Shown one piece after another: positions 1 through 6,784 of a stretch of DNA of 6,785 nt. How positions within the stretch are numbered: the first letter of the stretch is position 1; each line of letters starts with the position of its first letter. The DNA comes from Nitrospirota bacterium (GTDB taxonomy: Bacteria > Nitrospirota > JACRHJ01), in NCBI GenBank assembly GCA_021785055.1, contig JAJYGS010000071.1, positions 1-6,785 on the forward strand. The letters are read 5' to 3'. The notes under the pieces were generated by a model. That model did no database searches. It worked only from the letters and a program-made list of their open reading frames with translations, and was not told the origin of the DNA. The position numbers and the translations under genes are program-made.

Positions 1-26
1 CGCGAAGCGGCCTGTCGCGGTTCTGT

Positions 27-54
27 TTGAATTGAAGATGATTATCAATATCAT
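27..54 (+). promoter_or_regulatory. sigma70-like promoter of the lipoprotein gene
   Basis: A -35-like TTGAAT (27-32) and a -10-like TATCAT (49-54, five of six consensus bases) are separated by 16 bases. Transcription would start near 61 and give a leader of about 60 bases before the ATG at 123. The -10 box lies largely inside the Fur-box-like site at 34-52, which fits repression by occlusion. The assignment rests only on consensus matching in an AT-rich stretch, where chance matches are common. Confidence 0.45.
34..52 (+). promoter_or_regulatory. Fur-box-like operator
   Basis: The 19 bases GAAGATGATTATCAATATC match the classical Fur consensus GATAATGATAATCATTATC at 15 of 19 positions. In the 7-1-7 view the stretch 39-53 fits TGATAAT-N-ATTATCA at 12 of 14 informative positions. 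It overlaps the predicted -10 box of the downstream lipoprotein gene, the usual place for iron-dependent repression by Fur. No Fur gene is in the window, and the site could instead serve a divergent gene to the left, so control by iron is an inference. Confidence 0.5.
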
Positions 55-122
55 AAAAAAAACGGCATGTCAACGAAAAGATTCGGGTTGATTAAAAAAG
101 AAGAAAGAAATATATTTAAAAA

Positions 123-956
123 ATGAAAAAATCAAAACTTGCGTTCATTGCGGCGATGCTGATGCTTTCATCCTGCGCGCCGAGGGTGGCCGTTAAGCCC
201 ATTCCTGCCGATACGCCGCCGTACCGGATTATAAAAATGGCATCCGCCGGGACGGAAAACATCAAGGGTTTCAAGGCGTTTGTAAAGGTTACGGCGCAGG
301 CGAAGGGTAAAGGCCCTCAAAGCATGGACGGCGTTCTTTATTTTGAAAAGCCCGACAGGTTTCGTTTCACGGGGCTTGCCTTTATGGGTTTTACGGTTTT
401 CGACCTTGTGCTGACGAGCGACAAGTTTTATTTCTACAGGCCCTCCGAGGGCTGGCTGTATACCGGCCCAAGGGAGTCGTTTAGAAAATTCCTTGCAAAA
501 AACGGCATCCAGGCGGACCCGGAGATAATCGGGCGAGCGCTGTTTATGGAAAAAAGTGAAGGGGATGAGTTCCTTGCGGAAAAGTCGGACGACGGCTATG
601 ATATTTACCAGGCGCGGGTCGCCCCAGGAATCCTTCTGCCGCGCATGAAGGCGCAGTACGACGCCGGTCTGAACCTCAAAGAGAAAACATTCTATGACAG
701 CCTTGCCCGCCCGTATTTGTACGTTACCATGTCCGGAAAAGGCAGGGAGGTTCTGGCTGTTGCCGGTAAAGCGGGAGCGGCAGGGACTGAAACCGTTCCA
801 TCGGCTGCGCTTCCGGCAAGCCTCACGGCCAGAGACGTCGCGCACGACATGCTGCTGACCGTGGATTTCGATAAATATATCGTAAACCCCGAAGGGCTCG
901 ACAACGATTTTACGATCGAGGGCGCGCAGTTCAAGGGCATAAGGGAAGTCAAGTAG
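123..956 (+). CDS. predicted outer-membrane lipoprotein, LolA/LolB-like (DUF4292-type)
   Basis: This 277-residue protein starts with a short lipoprotein signal: Lys2, Lys3 and Lys5, a hydrophobic stretch (residues 6-15) and the lipobox LSSC with Cys18 as the lipidated residue. Ala19 follows, which by the E. coli +2 rule favours the outer membrane. Residues 45-115 alternate short strands in a pattern (KAFVKVTAQAKG, then DGVLYFEKPDRFRF, then KFYFYRPSEGWLYTG) typical of the half-barrel of LolA/LolB-like and DUF4292 lipoproteins, which bind lipid or hydrophobic ligands. An Ala/Gly/Pro-rich segment (about 212-236) probably forms a flexible linker before a final strand-rich part. The start codon has only a weak purine-rich stretch upstream (102-112) and no clear Shine-Dalgarno, but the signal peptide supports it. 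The gene stands alone and may be Fur-controlled. The exact role is unknown; the family call comes from recognition of the pattern, not a search. Confidence 0.6.
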   Translation: MKKSKLAFIAAMLMLSSCAPRVAVKPIPADTPPYRIIKMASAGTENIKGFKAFVKVTAQAKGKGPQSMDGVLYFEKPDRFRFTGLAFMGFTVFDLVLTSDKFYFYRPSEGWLYTGPRESFRKFLAKNGIQADPEIIGRALFMEKSEGDEFLAEKSDDGYDIYQARVAPGILLPRMKAQYDAGLNLKEKTFYDSLARPYLYVTMSGKGREVLAVAGKAGAAGTETVPSAALPASLTARDVAHDMLLTVDFDKYIVNPEGLDNDFTIEGAQFKGIREVK

Positions 957-988
957 CAGTTGTTATGCCTTTATAAACTAAAATATTC

Positions 989-1017
989 TTGACAGTCTTC
1001 AGCCTTTATGTTAATTT
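989..1017 (+). promoter_or_regulatory. possible promoter of the aminotransferase-serA-purA operon
   Basis: A perfect -35 hexamer TTGACA (989-994) is followed after 17 bases by TAATTT (1012-1017), a weak -10 matching three of six bases. If used, it would give a leader of about 300 bases carrying all the palindromes. It is the best-spaced promoter-like pair I noticed in the gap, but the weak -10 keeps confidence low. Confidence 0.3.
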
Positions 1018-1069
1018 TCAAGCGCCTCGTCAAAGAGGCACAAGGCCTTCTTAGGTCCATTTCAATTTG

Positions 1070-1106
1070 AAGCCGGTCTACCGGCTTGAGGCCGGTCCAC
1101 CGGCGG
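1070..1106. repeat. palindromic repeat cluster A (two REP-like units)
   Basis: Unit 1 (1070-1087) is AAGCCGGTCTACCGGCTT, a perfect inverted repeat with 8-bp arms and a 2-base centre. Unit 2 (1089-1106) is AGGCCGGTCCACCGGCGG, differing at four of 18 positions and keeping 6-bp arms (1091-1096 and 1099-1104). The two units lie one base apart. Extragenic location, high GC within a moderate-GC gap, and repetition further downstream make this look like a REP-type element or a small non-autonomous repeat. Family and genome-wide copy number cannot be judged here. Confidence 0.7.
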
Positions 1107-1142
1107 TCAGCCTGTTGTTTGACAAGAATCGCTTCGTTTTAT

Positions 1143-1168
1143 TTTCCGGGGCAACGGGTTCCCGGAAA
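1143..1168. repeat. perfect inverted repeat, possible RNA hairpin
   Basis: TTTCCGGG (1143-1150) and CCCGGAAA (1161-1168) are perfect 8-bp complements around a 10-base loop GCAACGGGTT. No T tract follows on the + strand, so it is not a standard terminator in that direction. It sits between the two clusters of 18-base palindromes but has an unrelated sequence. It could be a leader-RNA hairpin or a protein site; the function is unknown. Confidence 0.5.
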
Positions 1169-1230
1169 TCCAGCGTCCTATATTTTCATTATTACTCACT
1201 TTTAACTGAGGTCGGGTTGCCGGTAGTTTG

Positions 1231-1296
1231 AAGCCGCTCTGCAGGCTTTACCGGCCCGGTCTACCGGTTTTTAACCTGAAGCCGGTCTGCCGGCTC
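1231..1296. repeat. palindromic repeat cluster B (three REP-like units)
   Basis: Three more 18-base units resemble the palindrome of cluster A. Unit 3 (1231-1248, AAGCCGCTCTGCAGGCTT) has three differences and a disturbed stem; unit 4 (1253-1270) keeps CCGGTCTACCGG with four differences in the flanks; unit 5 (1279-1296, AAGCCGGTCTGCCGGCTC) keeps a 7-pair stem with one G-T wobble. A fragment TGCCGGTAG near 1218-1226 may be a decayed further copy. Unit 5 ends only nine bases before the Shine-Dalgarno of the aminotransferase gene, so its hairpin could influence translation start. Confidence 0.65.
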
Positions 1297-1305
1297 GGCC
1301 TTCAA

Positions 1306-1311
1306 AGGAGG
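1306..1311 (+). promoter_or_regulatory. Shine-Dalgarno that fixes the aminotransferase start
   Basis: A perfect AGGAGG lies nine bases before the ATG at 1321. It decides against the in-frame TTG at 1228, whose extra 31 residues would be translated from the palindromic repeats and do not belong to the family. Confidence 0.85.
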
Positions 1312-1320
1312 TTTTTTGAC

Positions 1321-2463
1321 ATGAAAAAGACCTATCTCCTTGCACCGGGACCTACGCCAGTTCCGCCGGAGGCGTTGACGGCCATGGCCATGCCGATTAT
1401 CCATCACCGCTCCCCGGACTTTGTGCCCATCCTGGAATCCGCCAAGAACGGCCTGAAATGGCTCTTCCAGACGGATAACGTCGTCCTCATCCTTGCATCC
1501 ACCGGCACGGGCGGGATGGTCGGCGCAGTGAACAACTTCCTCTCTCCGGGAGACAAGGCCGTTGTGGTGCGGGGCGGGAAGTTCGGCGAGAGGTGGAGCG
1601 AGATTTGCGAGGCCTTCGGCGTTCTGCCTATTAATATCGACGTCGAGTGGGGATACGCCGTAAAGCCTTCGCAGGTTGAGGCGGAATTAAAGAAAGACCC
1701 GTCGATAAAGGCCGTAATGATCCAGGCCTCCGAGACCTCGACAGGCGTCCTGCATCCGACCAGGGAAATCGGCGAGATAGTAAAGAAATATCCGAACTGC
1801 CTGTTCATAGTGGACGCAATTACGGCTATGGGCGTAATCGACATGCCGGTGGACAAGTGGGGCATAGACGTCTGCATAACCGGCTCCCAGAAGGCTCTCA
1901 TGCTCCCGCCGGGTCTGGCGTTCGTCTCCGTTAGCGAGAAGGCCTGGAAGGCGAACGAGAGCGCGAAGTGCAACAGGTTCTATTTTAATTTTAAAAAGGA
2001 GCGCAAGAACCTGGAGAAGAACCAGACGAACTTCACCACCGCGTCCTCTCTCGTTGTCGGCCTTAACTCCGCGCTGTCCATGATGAAGGCCGAGGGCCTG
2101 GAAAGCATCTTCAAGCGCCACGAGAGGCTGGCAAACGCGACGCAGGCCGCGGTCAAGGCGATGGGCCTTAAGCTCTTCGCAAAGGAGTCCCCAAGCCTCG
2201 CGCTTACTGCCGTGGAGGTTCCGGAAGGTATCGACGGCGGGAAACTGACGAAGGTCATGCGCGACAAATACGGCGTAACGGTCGCAGGAGGCCAGGCGCA
2301 GTTGAAGGGGAAAATATTCCGCATAGCGCACCTGGGCTATTTCAATACGTTCGACATCATAATCGGTATTTCCTGCGCGGAGATGGCCTTAAAGGAAATG
2401 GGCGCGAACATAGCGCTCGGCAAGGGCGTGGCTGCGGCGGAAGAGATACTGATGAAATTCTGA
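1321..2463 (+). CDS. class V PLP aminotransferase (alanine-glyoxylate / serine-pyruvate type)
   Basis: The 380-residue protein is a full-length fold-type I, class V aminotransferase. Its N-terminus has the family signature GPTPVPPEAL (10-19) and IIHHRSPDF (26-34). The glycine-rich loop ASTGTGGM (59-66) binds the cofactor phosphate; Asp165 in IVDAI contacts the pyridine nitrogen; Lys191 in GSQKALMLPPG is the expected PLP lysine; Arg334 in FRIAHLG should bind the substrate carboxylate. Family members transfer amino groups among serine, alanine, glyoxylate, pyruvate and, in some organisms such as methanogens, phosphohydroxypyruvate. Being 12 bases ahead of serA, it is a good candidate for phosphoserine aminotransferase in place of SerC, but a serine-pyruvate or alanine-glyoxylate role cannot be excluded from sequence alone. 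The start is set by AGGAGG at 1306-1311. It is the first gene of the operon, behind a long structured leader. Confidence 0.9.
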   Translation: MKKTYLLAPGPTPVPPEALTAMAMPIIHHRSPDFVPILESAKNGLKWLFQTDNVVLILASTGTGGMVGAVNNFLSPGDKAVVVRGGKFGERWSEICEAFGVLPINIDVEWGYAVKPSQVEAELKKDPSIKAVMIQASETSTGVLHPTREIGEIVKKYPNCLFIVDAITAMGVIDMPVDKWGIDVCITGSQKALMLPPGLAFVSVSEKAWKANESAKCNRFYFNFKKERKNLEKNQTNFTTASSLVVGLNSALSMMKAEGLESIFKRHERLANATQAAVKAMGLKLFAKESPSLALTAVEVPEGIDGGKLTKVMRDKYGVTVAGGQAQLKGKIFRIAHLGYFNTFDIIIGISCAEMALKEMGANIALGKGVAAAEEILMKF

Positions 2464-2475
2464 AGGAGGCGTAAG

Positions 2476-4053
2476 ATGAAAGTCTTGATAAGCGACAGCC
2501 TTTCTTCCGAGGGCGTCGAGATACTTAAAAAAGGCGGCCTGGACGTTACCGTAAAGACCGGCATGACCCCGGACGAGCTAAAGAGCGTAATCGGCGGGTT
2601 CGACGGCCTCGTTATAAGGAGCGCGACGAAGGTAACCGCCGACGTCATAGACGCGGCGAAGAACCTCAAGGTCATAGGCAGGGCCGGCTCCGGGCTTGAC
2701 AATGTGGACAAGGTCGCGGCCAGCAAGCGCGGCATAGTCGTCATGAACACGCCCGGCGGCAATACCGTCACCACCGCCGAGCACGCCATGTCGATGATGA
2801 TGTCTCTCGCCCGCAATATCCCCCAGGCGACGGCTTCTCTGAAGGCCGGGAAGTGGGAGAAAAAGAAATTTCAGGGCGTCGAGCTTTTCCAGAAGACGCT
2901 TGGCGTTATAGGCATGGGCGCCATAGGCTCCCAGATTGCAAAGAGGGCGCAGGCCCTCGGGATGAACGTCCTGGCGTTCGACCCGTATCTCTCGCCGGAG
3001 CGGGCGCAGGCGCTTGGCGTGGAGGTATGCGACCTCGACGCCATCTACTCCCGCTCGGATTTCATAACTATCCACTCGCCCCTGACGGACGAGACGCGCG
3101 GGATGATAAACGAAAAGACTATCGCAAAGATGAAGGACGGCGTCCGGATAATCAACTGCGCGCGCGGCGGAATCGTGGACGAAGGCGCGCTTTACGAGGC
3201 CCTGAAGTCCGGCAAGGTGGCCGGGGCCGCGCTCGACGTATTCGCAAAGGAGCCGCCGGAGGGAAATCCGCTCCTTACGCTCGACAACTTCATCTGCACG
3301 CCGCACCTCGGCGCAAGCACGGAAGAGGCCCAGCTTAACGTCGCAAGGGCCGTCGCGGAACAGCTTGTGGATTATCTCGTAAAGGGCGTGGCGAGAAACG
3401 CCGTCAACGTGCCGTTCGTCCCGCCGGACGTCCTGCCGAAGGTTCAGCCGTACCTTGGCCTGGCGGAGAAGATGGGGTCGTTCCTCGCCCAGGTATACGA
3501 GGGCGCGCTTGTTTCCGTTACGATAGAATACAGCGGCGAGGTGGCGGAGCTTGACCCTGCCCCGATTACCACGGCGGTTTTAAAGGGTATCCTTAACCCC
3601 ATCCTCGAAGAGGCGGTGAATTACGTCAATGCGCCCTTCATCGCCAAGGACAGGGGAATTGAGGTCAAGGAGATAAAATCCTCCGACGACAAGGAATATC
3701 CGAGCCTTATCAAGGTAACCGCATCCTCCGGCAAGAAATCTTTCCTTGTGGCAGGCGCGCTGTATTTCAGGAAAGACCCCAGGATTGTCATGGTGGACAA
3801 CTTCCGGGTCGAGGTAGTGCCGGAGGGCGACATGCTTGTCACCTCTAACCACGACCGCCCCGGCGTCATCGGTAACCTCGGCACGGCCCTGGGTGAGAAC
3901 GGGATAAACATAGCCAGGATGCAGTTCGGGCGCGATGAGAAGGGCGGAAAGGCAATATCCGTCATATCCATAGACGCCGCTCCGTCCAAGAAAGTAATCG
4001 ACCAGCTTAAAGGGCTCCCGAACGTGCTGTCGGTGAAATACGTGAAGATATAA
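2476..4053 (+). CDS. serA: D-3-phosphoglycerate dehydrogenase, long form with ACT domain
   Basis: The enzyme oxidises 3-phosphoglycerate to 3-phosphohydroxypyruvate with NAD+, the first step of phosphorylated serine synthesis in the cytoplasm. The 525 residues match the long form. A split substrate-binding domain (about 1-98 and 285-317) encloses a Rossmann domain with GMGAIG (146-151) and Asp169, which selects NAD. The catalytic set is present: Arg230 in NCARGGIVDE, Glu259 in AKEPP and His277 in TPHLGAS. An allosteric substrate-binding (ASB) domain follows (about 320-440), then a C-terminal ACT domain (about 452-525, beginning DMLVTSNHDRPGVIGNLG), which in relatives binds serine for feedback inhibition. 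AAGGAGG (2463-2469) uses the last base of the upstream stop codon and lies six bases before the ATG, indicating tight coupling with the aminotransferase gene. Confidence 0.97.
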   Translation: MKVLISDSLSSEGVEILKKGGLDVTVKTGMTPDELKSVIGGFDGLVIRSATKVTADVIDAAKNLKVIGRAGSGLDNVDKVAASKRGIVVMNTPGGNTVTTAEHAMSMMMSLARNIPQATASLKAGKWEKKKFQGVELFQKTLGVIGMGAIGSQIAKRAQALGMNVLAFDPYLSPERAQALGVEVCDLDAIYSRSDFITIHSPLTDETRGMINEKTIAKMKDGVRIINCARGGIVDEGALYEALKSGKVAGAALDVFAKEPPEGNPLLTLDNFICTPHLGASTEEAQLNVARAVAEQLVDYLVKGVARNAVNVPFVPPDVLPKVQPYLGLAEKMGSFLAQVYEGALVSVTIEYSGEVAELDPAPITTAVLKGILNPILEEAVNYVNAPFIAKDRGIEVKEIKSSDDKEYPSLIKVTASSGKKSFLVAGALYFRKDPRIVMVDNFRVEVVPEGDMLVTSNHDRPGVIGNLGTALGENGINIARMQFGRDEKGGKAISVISIDAAPSKKVIDQLKGLPNVLSVKYVKI

Positions 4054-4071
4054 TGAACAGAGGATTTTGAG

Positions 4072-5406
<1,335 letters not shown>

Positions 5407-5424
5407 ATTTTAAAGGAAATTGGC

Positions 5425-5453
5425 TTGACTTTCGGGCGCTCCTCTGGTATTTT
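5425..5453 (+). promoter_or_regulatory. promoter of the tRNA-Lys gene
   Basis: TTGACT (5425-5430, five of six bases) and TATTTT (5448-5453, four of six) are separated by exactly 17 bases. Transcription would start near 5460, about 14 bases before the mature tRNA 5' end, a sensible leader for RNase P processing. A GC-rich stretch follows the -10 box, but it is less G/C-pure than a typical stringent discriminator. Confidence 0.6.
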
Positions 5454-5473
5454 TGCCGCCTGATTTAAGTAGC

Positions 5474-5549
5474 GGGCCGCTAGCTCATTTGGTAGAGCAC
5501 CGCCCTTTTAAGGCGGGTGTGCTGGGTTCGAATCCCAGGCGGCTCACCA
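5474..5549 (+). tRNA. tRNA-Lys (anticodon UUU)
   Basis: A complete 76-base cloverleaf can be folded by hand. The acceptor stem GGGCCGC/GCGGCTC (5474-5480 and 5539-5545) has one G-U pair. The D stem is GCTC/GAGC (5483-5486 and 5495-5498). The anticodon stem CCGCC/GGCGG (5500-5504 and 5512-5516) holds the loop CTTTTAA with anticodon TTT at 5507-5509. The variable loop is GTGTG, and the T stem CTGGG/CCCAG carries the loop TTCGAAT. Discriminator A5546 and an encoded CCA (5547-5549) follow. The gene reads away from purA and is intact despite the adjacent integration, because integrases that use tRNA ends bring in or retain the matching 3' sequence. Confidence 0.97.
5522..5549. other. probable attachment site (attL-type) at the tRNA 3' end
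   Basis: The integrase gene lies 85 bases beyond the tRNA 3' end and points toward it, the standard geometry for an element integrated into a tRNA gene. The crossover core for such integrases usually lies in the T arm and acceptor 3' half, here 5522-5549. The exact core cannot be defined because the second copy, at the far end of the element, is outside the window. Confidence 0.5.
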
Positions 5550-5559
5550 ACAAAATCAA

Positions 5560-5591
5560 GGGGTTACGGGCTTATCCGTAGCCCCTTTTTT
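5560..5591 (+). terminator. rho-independent terminator after tRNA-Lys
   Basis: GGGGTTACGG (5560-5569) pairs with CCGTAGCCCC (5576-5585) in a 10-bp stem with one T-G wobble and a 6-base loop GCTTAT, followed by six T (5586-5591). It starts ten bases after the encoded CCA and would end the tRNA transcript, and possibly read-through from purA. On the other strand the hairpin is followed by the moderately T-rich CTTGATTTTG, so it may also stop the convergent integrase transcript. Confidence 0.9.
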
Positions 5592-5597
5592 CCGACT

Positions 5598-5628
5598 GTG
5601 CCCCCTTTTGTGCCCCCTTTGTGCCCCC
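5598..5628. repeat. three iterated GTGCCCCC sites, possible integrase arm sites
   Basis: GTGCCCCC occurs at 5598-5605, 5610-5617 and 5621-5628, with T tracts of four and three bases between copies. The spacing of 12 and 11 bases is about one helical turn, so the copies face the same side of the DNA. They lie between the presumed att core and the integrase stop codon, where arm-type sites of tyrosine recombinases are often found. Binding by this integrase is an inference. Confidence 0.5.
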
Positions 5629-5634
5629 TCCGCC

Positions 5635-6726
5635 TCAAACCCTTGCCGCGCCTGGCTCCGCGGGCTGTGCCTCTTGCGAAGCCAATACAGGCAAGGCTTT
5701 ATAGCCACTGCCACTACTGAGAACGCTTACCGCATCCCTGAGATCGTCTATATCCAGGTGGGCGTACCGCTTGGTCATGTTGACATTCCTCTGTGCCAGC
5801 AGCTTGCCTACCCGGTAAAGCTCCACGCCTTTCTTCACCAGGTTGGTTGCGAAGTCGTGCCTCAGGTCGTGGTAACGGAATTCGAGGCCCAGCTTGTCCC
5901 GTGTCCTCATGAACGCCTGCGTGATCTGTGAAGGCTTCAGGGGCCTCCCGTCTTTCAGGAAGACGTGCTCCGACTTCTTGCCAGTCTCACGGAGCGCTTC
6001 AAATAATTCGCAGGCCTCGTCGATTAGCGGGATCAGCAACGGGTCTCCGTTCTTTGTCTTGGGAAGAGCCAGAGTTTTCCCCTCCAGGTCTATCTGCGCC
6101 CATTTGAGCGTCGCCAGGTTGCCTCTCCGGATGCCGGTCATCTGGGCTATCAGGATTATCGGCCTAAGCCAAACCGGGGCCGCAGCGACGAGTTTTTCAA
6201 GCTGTCCCGGTTTAAGGAATCTGGTCAGTTCATTGTTGACTGTGGGCACCCTGAACTTGTCAAACGGGCTCTTGCCTATCAGCTCCCATTCTCTAATACA
6301 TAATGTGAAGACCCGCTGGATAAACTTGAGCTCTTTGGCTACCGTGGCCATGGAAACGCCGTCTTTAAGCCTTTTCACTTTATAGGCGTTCAGAACCGAA
6401 GGAGAAACCGACGATAGAGCCAGTTCGCCTATCTCCGGCAAAAACTTCCTGGCGCACTGTTCGGCCCGCTCCTGAGTCCCCACCGACTTCAGCGGCAGTT
6501 CCTCTACAAGGTACCGCTCCCAGACATCCCTGAAGAGAGTATCCTGTTCGGCGACCGGTTCTTCAAGCGGGGCCTCATCCGGCTCCGGGGCTTCCCCCAG
6601 CTTTTTTAGAAGCTGACGCTCAAGGTTCTCGGCTTTCCTTCTTGCCGTCTCGCCCGTTGACCTGCGAACGACCTTCCCTTTCCACTTTATTTTAATCCAC
6701 CAGACCTTGCCTCTCAGGTAAATCAC
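5635..6726 (-). CDS. tyrosine recombinase / integrase of the element
   Basis: This 363-residue site-specific recombinase should catalyse integration and, with a partner factor, excision at the tRNA-Lys site. An N-terminal strand-rich, basic arm-binding region (residues 1-43) is joined by an acidic, proline-rich linker (about 45-62) to a helical SAM-like core-binding domain (about 64-160). The catalytic domain (about 165-335) has Arg200 in TGIRRGNL, Lys225 in PKTKNG, His286 and Arg289 in YHDLRH, and the nucleophile Tyr321 in KRYAHL. The position usually held by His or Trp, nine residues before the tyrosine, appears to be Gln312 (LLAQRNVNMT). Translation starts at GTG (6724-6726), backed by GGAAGG (6733-6738) six bases upstream. 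A tail of about 30 residues rich in Ala, Pro and Gln ends the protein. It reads toward the tRNA. No excisionase gene is seen within the window. Confidence 0.95.
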   Translation of the reverse strand: MIYLRGKVWWIKIKWKGKVVRRSTGETARRKAENLERQLLKKLGEAPEPDEAPLEEPVAEQDTLFRDVWERYLVEELPLKSVGTQERAEQCARKFLPEIGELALSSVSPSVLNAYKVKRLKDGVSMATVAKELKFIQRVFTLCIREWELIGKSPFDKFRVPTVNNELTRFLKPGQLEKLVAAAPVWLRPIILIAQMTGIRRGNLATLKWAQIDLEGKTLALPKTKNGDPLLIPLIDEACELFEALRETGKKSEHVFLKDGRPLKPSQITQAFMRTRDKLGLEFRYHDLRHDFATNLVKKGVELYRVGKLLAQRNVNMTKRYAHLDIDDLRDAVSVLSSGSGYKALPVLASQEAQPAEPGAARV

Positions 6727-6732
6727 TGCTCA

Positions 6733-6738
6733 CCTTCC
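6733..6738 (-). promoter_or_regulatory. Shine-Dalgarno supporting the integrase GTG start
   Basis: On the - strand GGAAGG lies six bases before the GTG codon. It supports this non-ATG start; the next in-frame methionine (residue 126) would remove the arm-binding and much of the core-binding domain. Confidence 0.7.
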
Positions 6739-6751
6739 TTTCCGAGGCGGC

Positions 6752-6784
6752 TTGGTCTCCCTTTGGTCTGACTATATATAGACC
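6752..6784. repeat. three short GGTCT/AGACC sites at the integrase promoter
   Basis: TTGGTCT occurs as a direct repeat at 6752-6758 and 6763-6769, 11 bases apart. AGACC at 6780-6784 is the inverse of GGTCT, so 6765-6769 and 6780-6784 form an inverted repeat around the likely -10 box. This is what an operator for a dimeric repressor, or a cluster of integrase or excisionase sites, would look like. The units are short (5-7 bases) and the window ends right after them, so confidence is moderate. Confidence 0.45.
6771..6776 (-). promoter_or_regulatory. probable -10 box of the integrase promoter
   Basis: Read on the - strand, TATAGT (five of six consensus bases) sits in a TATATATAGT stretch about 45 bases ahead of the GTG start. 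Transcription would begin near 6764. The -35 box would fall just beyond the right edge and cannot be checked. Confidence 0.45.

Larger units (their letters stand above)
957..1320. other. gene-free, highly structured intergenic region
   Basis: About 364 bases separate the lipoprotein gene from the aminotransferase start. I see no convincing gene in it. It contains a possible promoter (989-1017), a weak 5-bp hairpin (1024-1039), two clusters of an 18-base palindrome (1070-1106 and 1231-1296), a perfect 8-bp hairpin (1143-1168), and the Shine-Dalgarno of the next gene. There is no clear rho-independent terminator after the lipoprotein gene, so read-through into the next operon is possible. Confidence 0.7.

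Noticed and set aside
1..26. 3' end of an upstream gene at the left edge
   Set aside because: Short open stretches exist in all frames but none can be recognised, so no feature is claimed.
1024..1039. Hairpin GCCTC/GAGGC as a terminator for the lipoprotein gene
   Set aside because: The stem is only five pairs and no T tract follows.
1119..1147. Second TTGACA (1119-1124) as an operon promoter
   Set aside because: No acceptable -10 box lies at 16-18 bases; the closest AT-rich hexamer is at a 12-base spacing.
1228..1320. In-frame TTG start adding 31 residues to the aminotransferase
   Set aside because: The added segment is translated from palindromic repeats, has no family counterpart, and the ATG at 1321 has a perfect Shine-Dalgarno.
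5598..5628. GTGCCCCC array as a CRISPR-like structure
   Set aside because: Units are eight bases with spacers of three or four bases, far too short for a repeat-spacer array.
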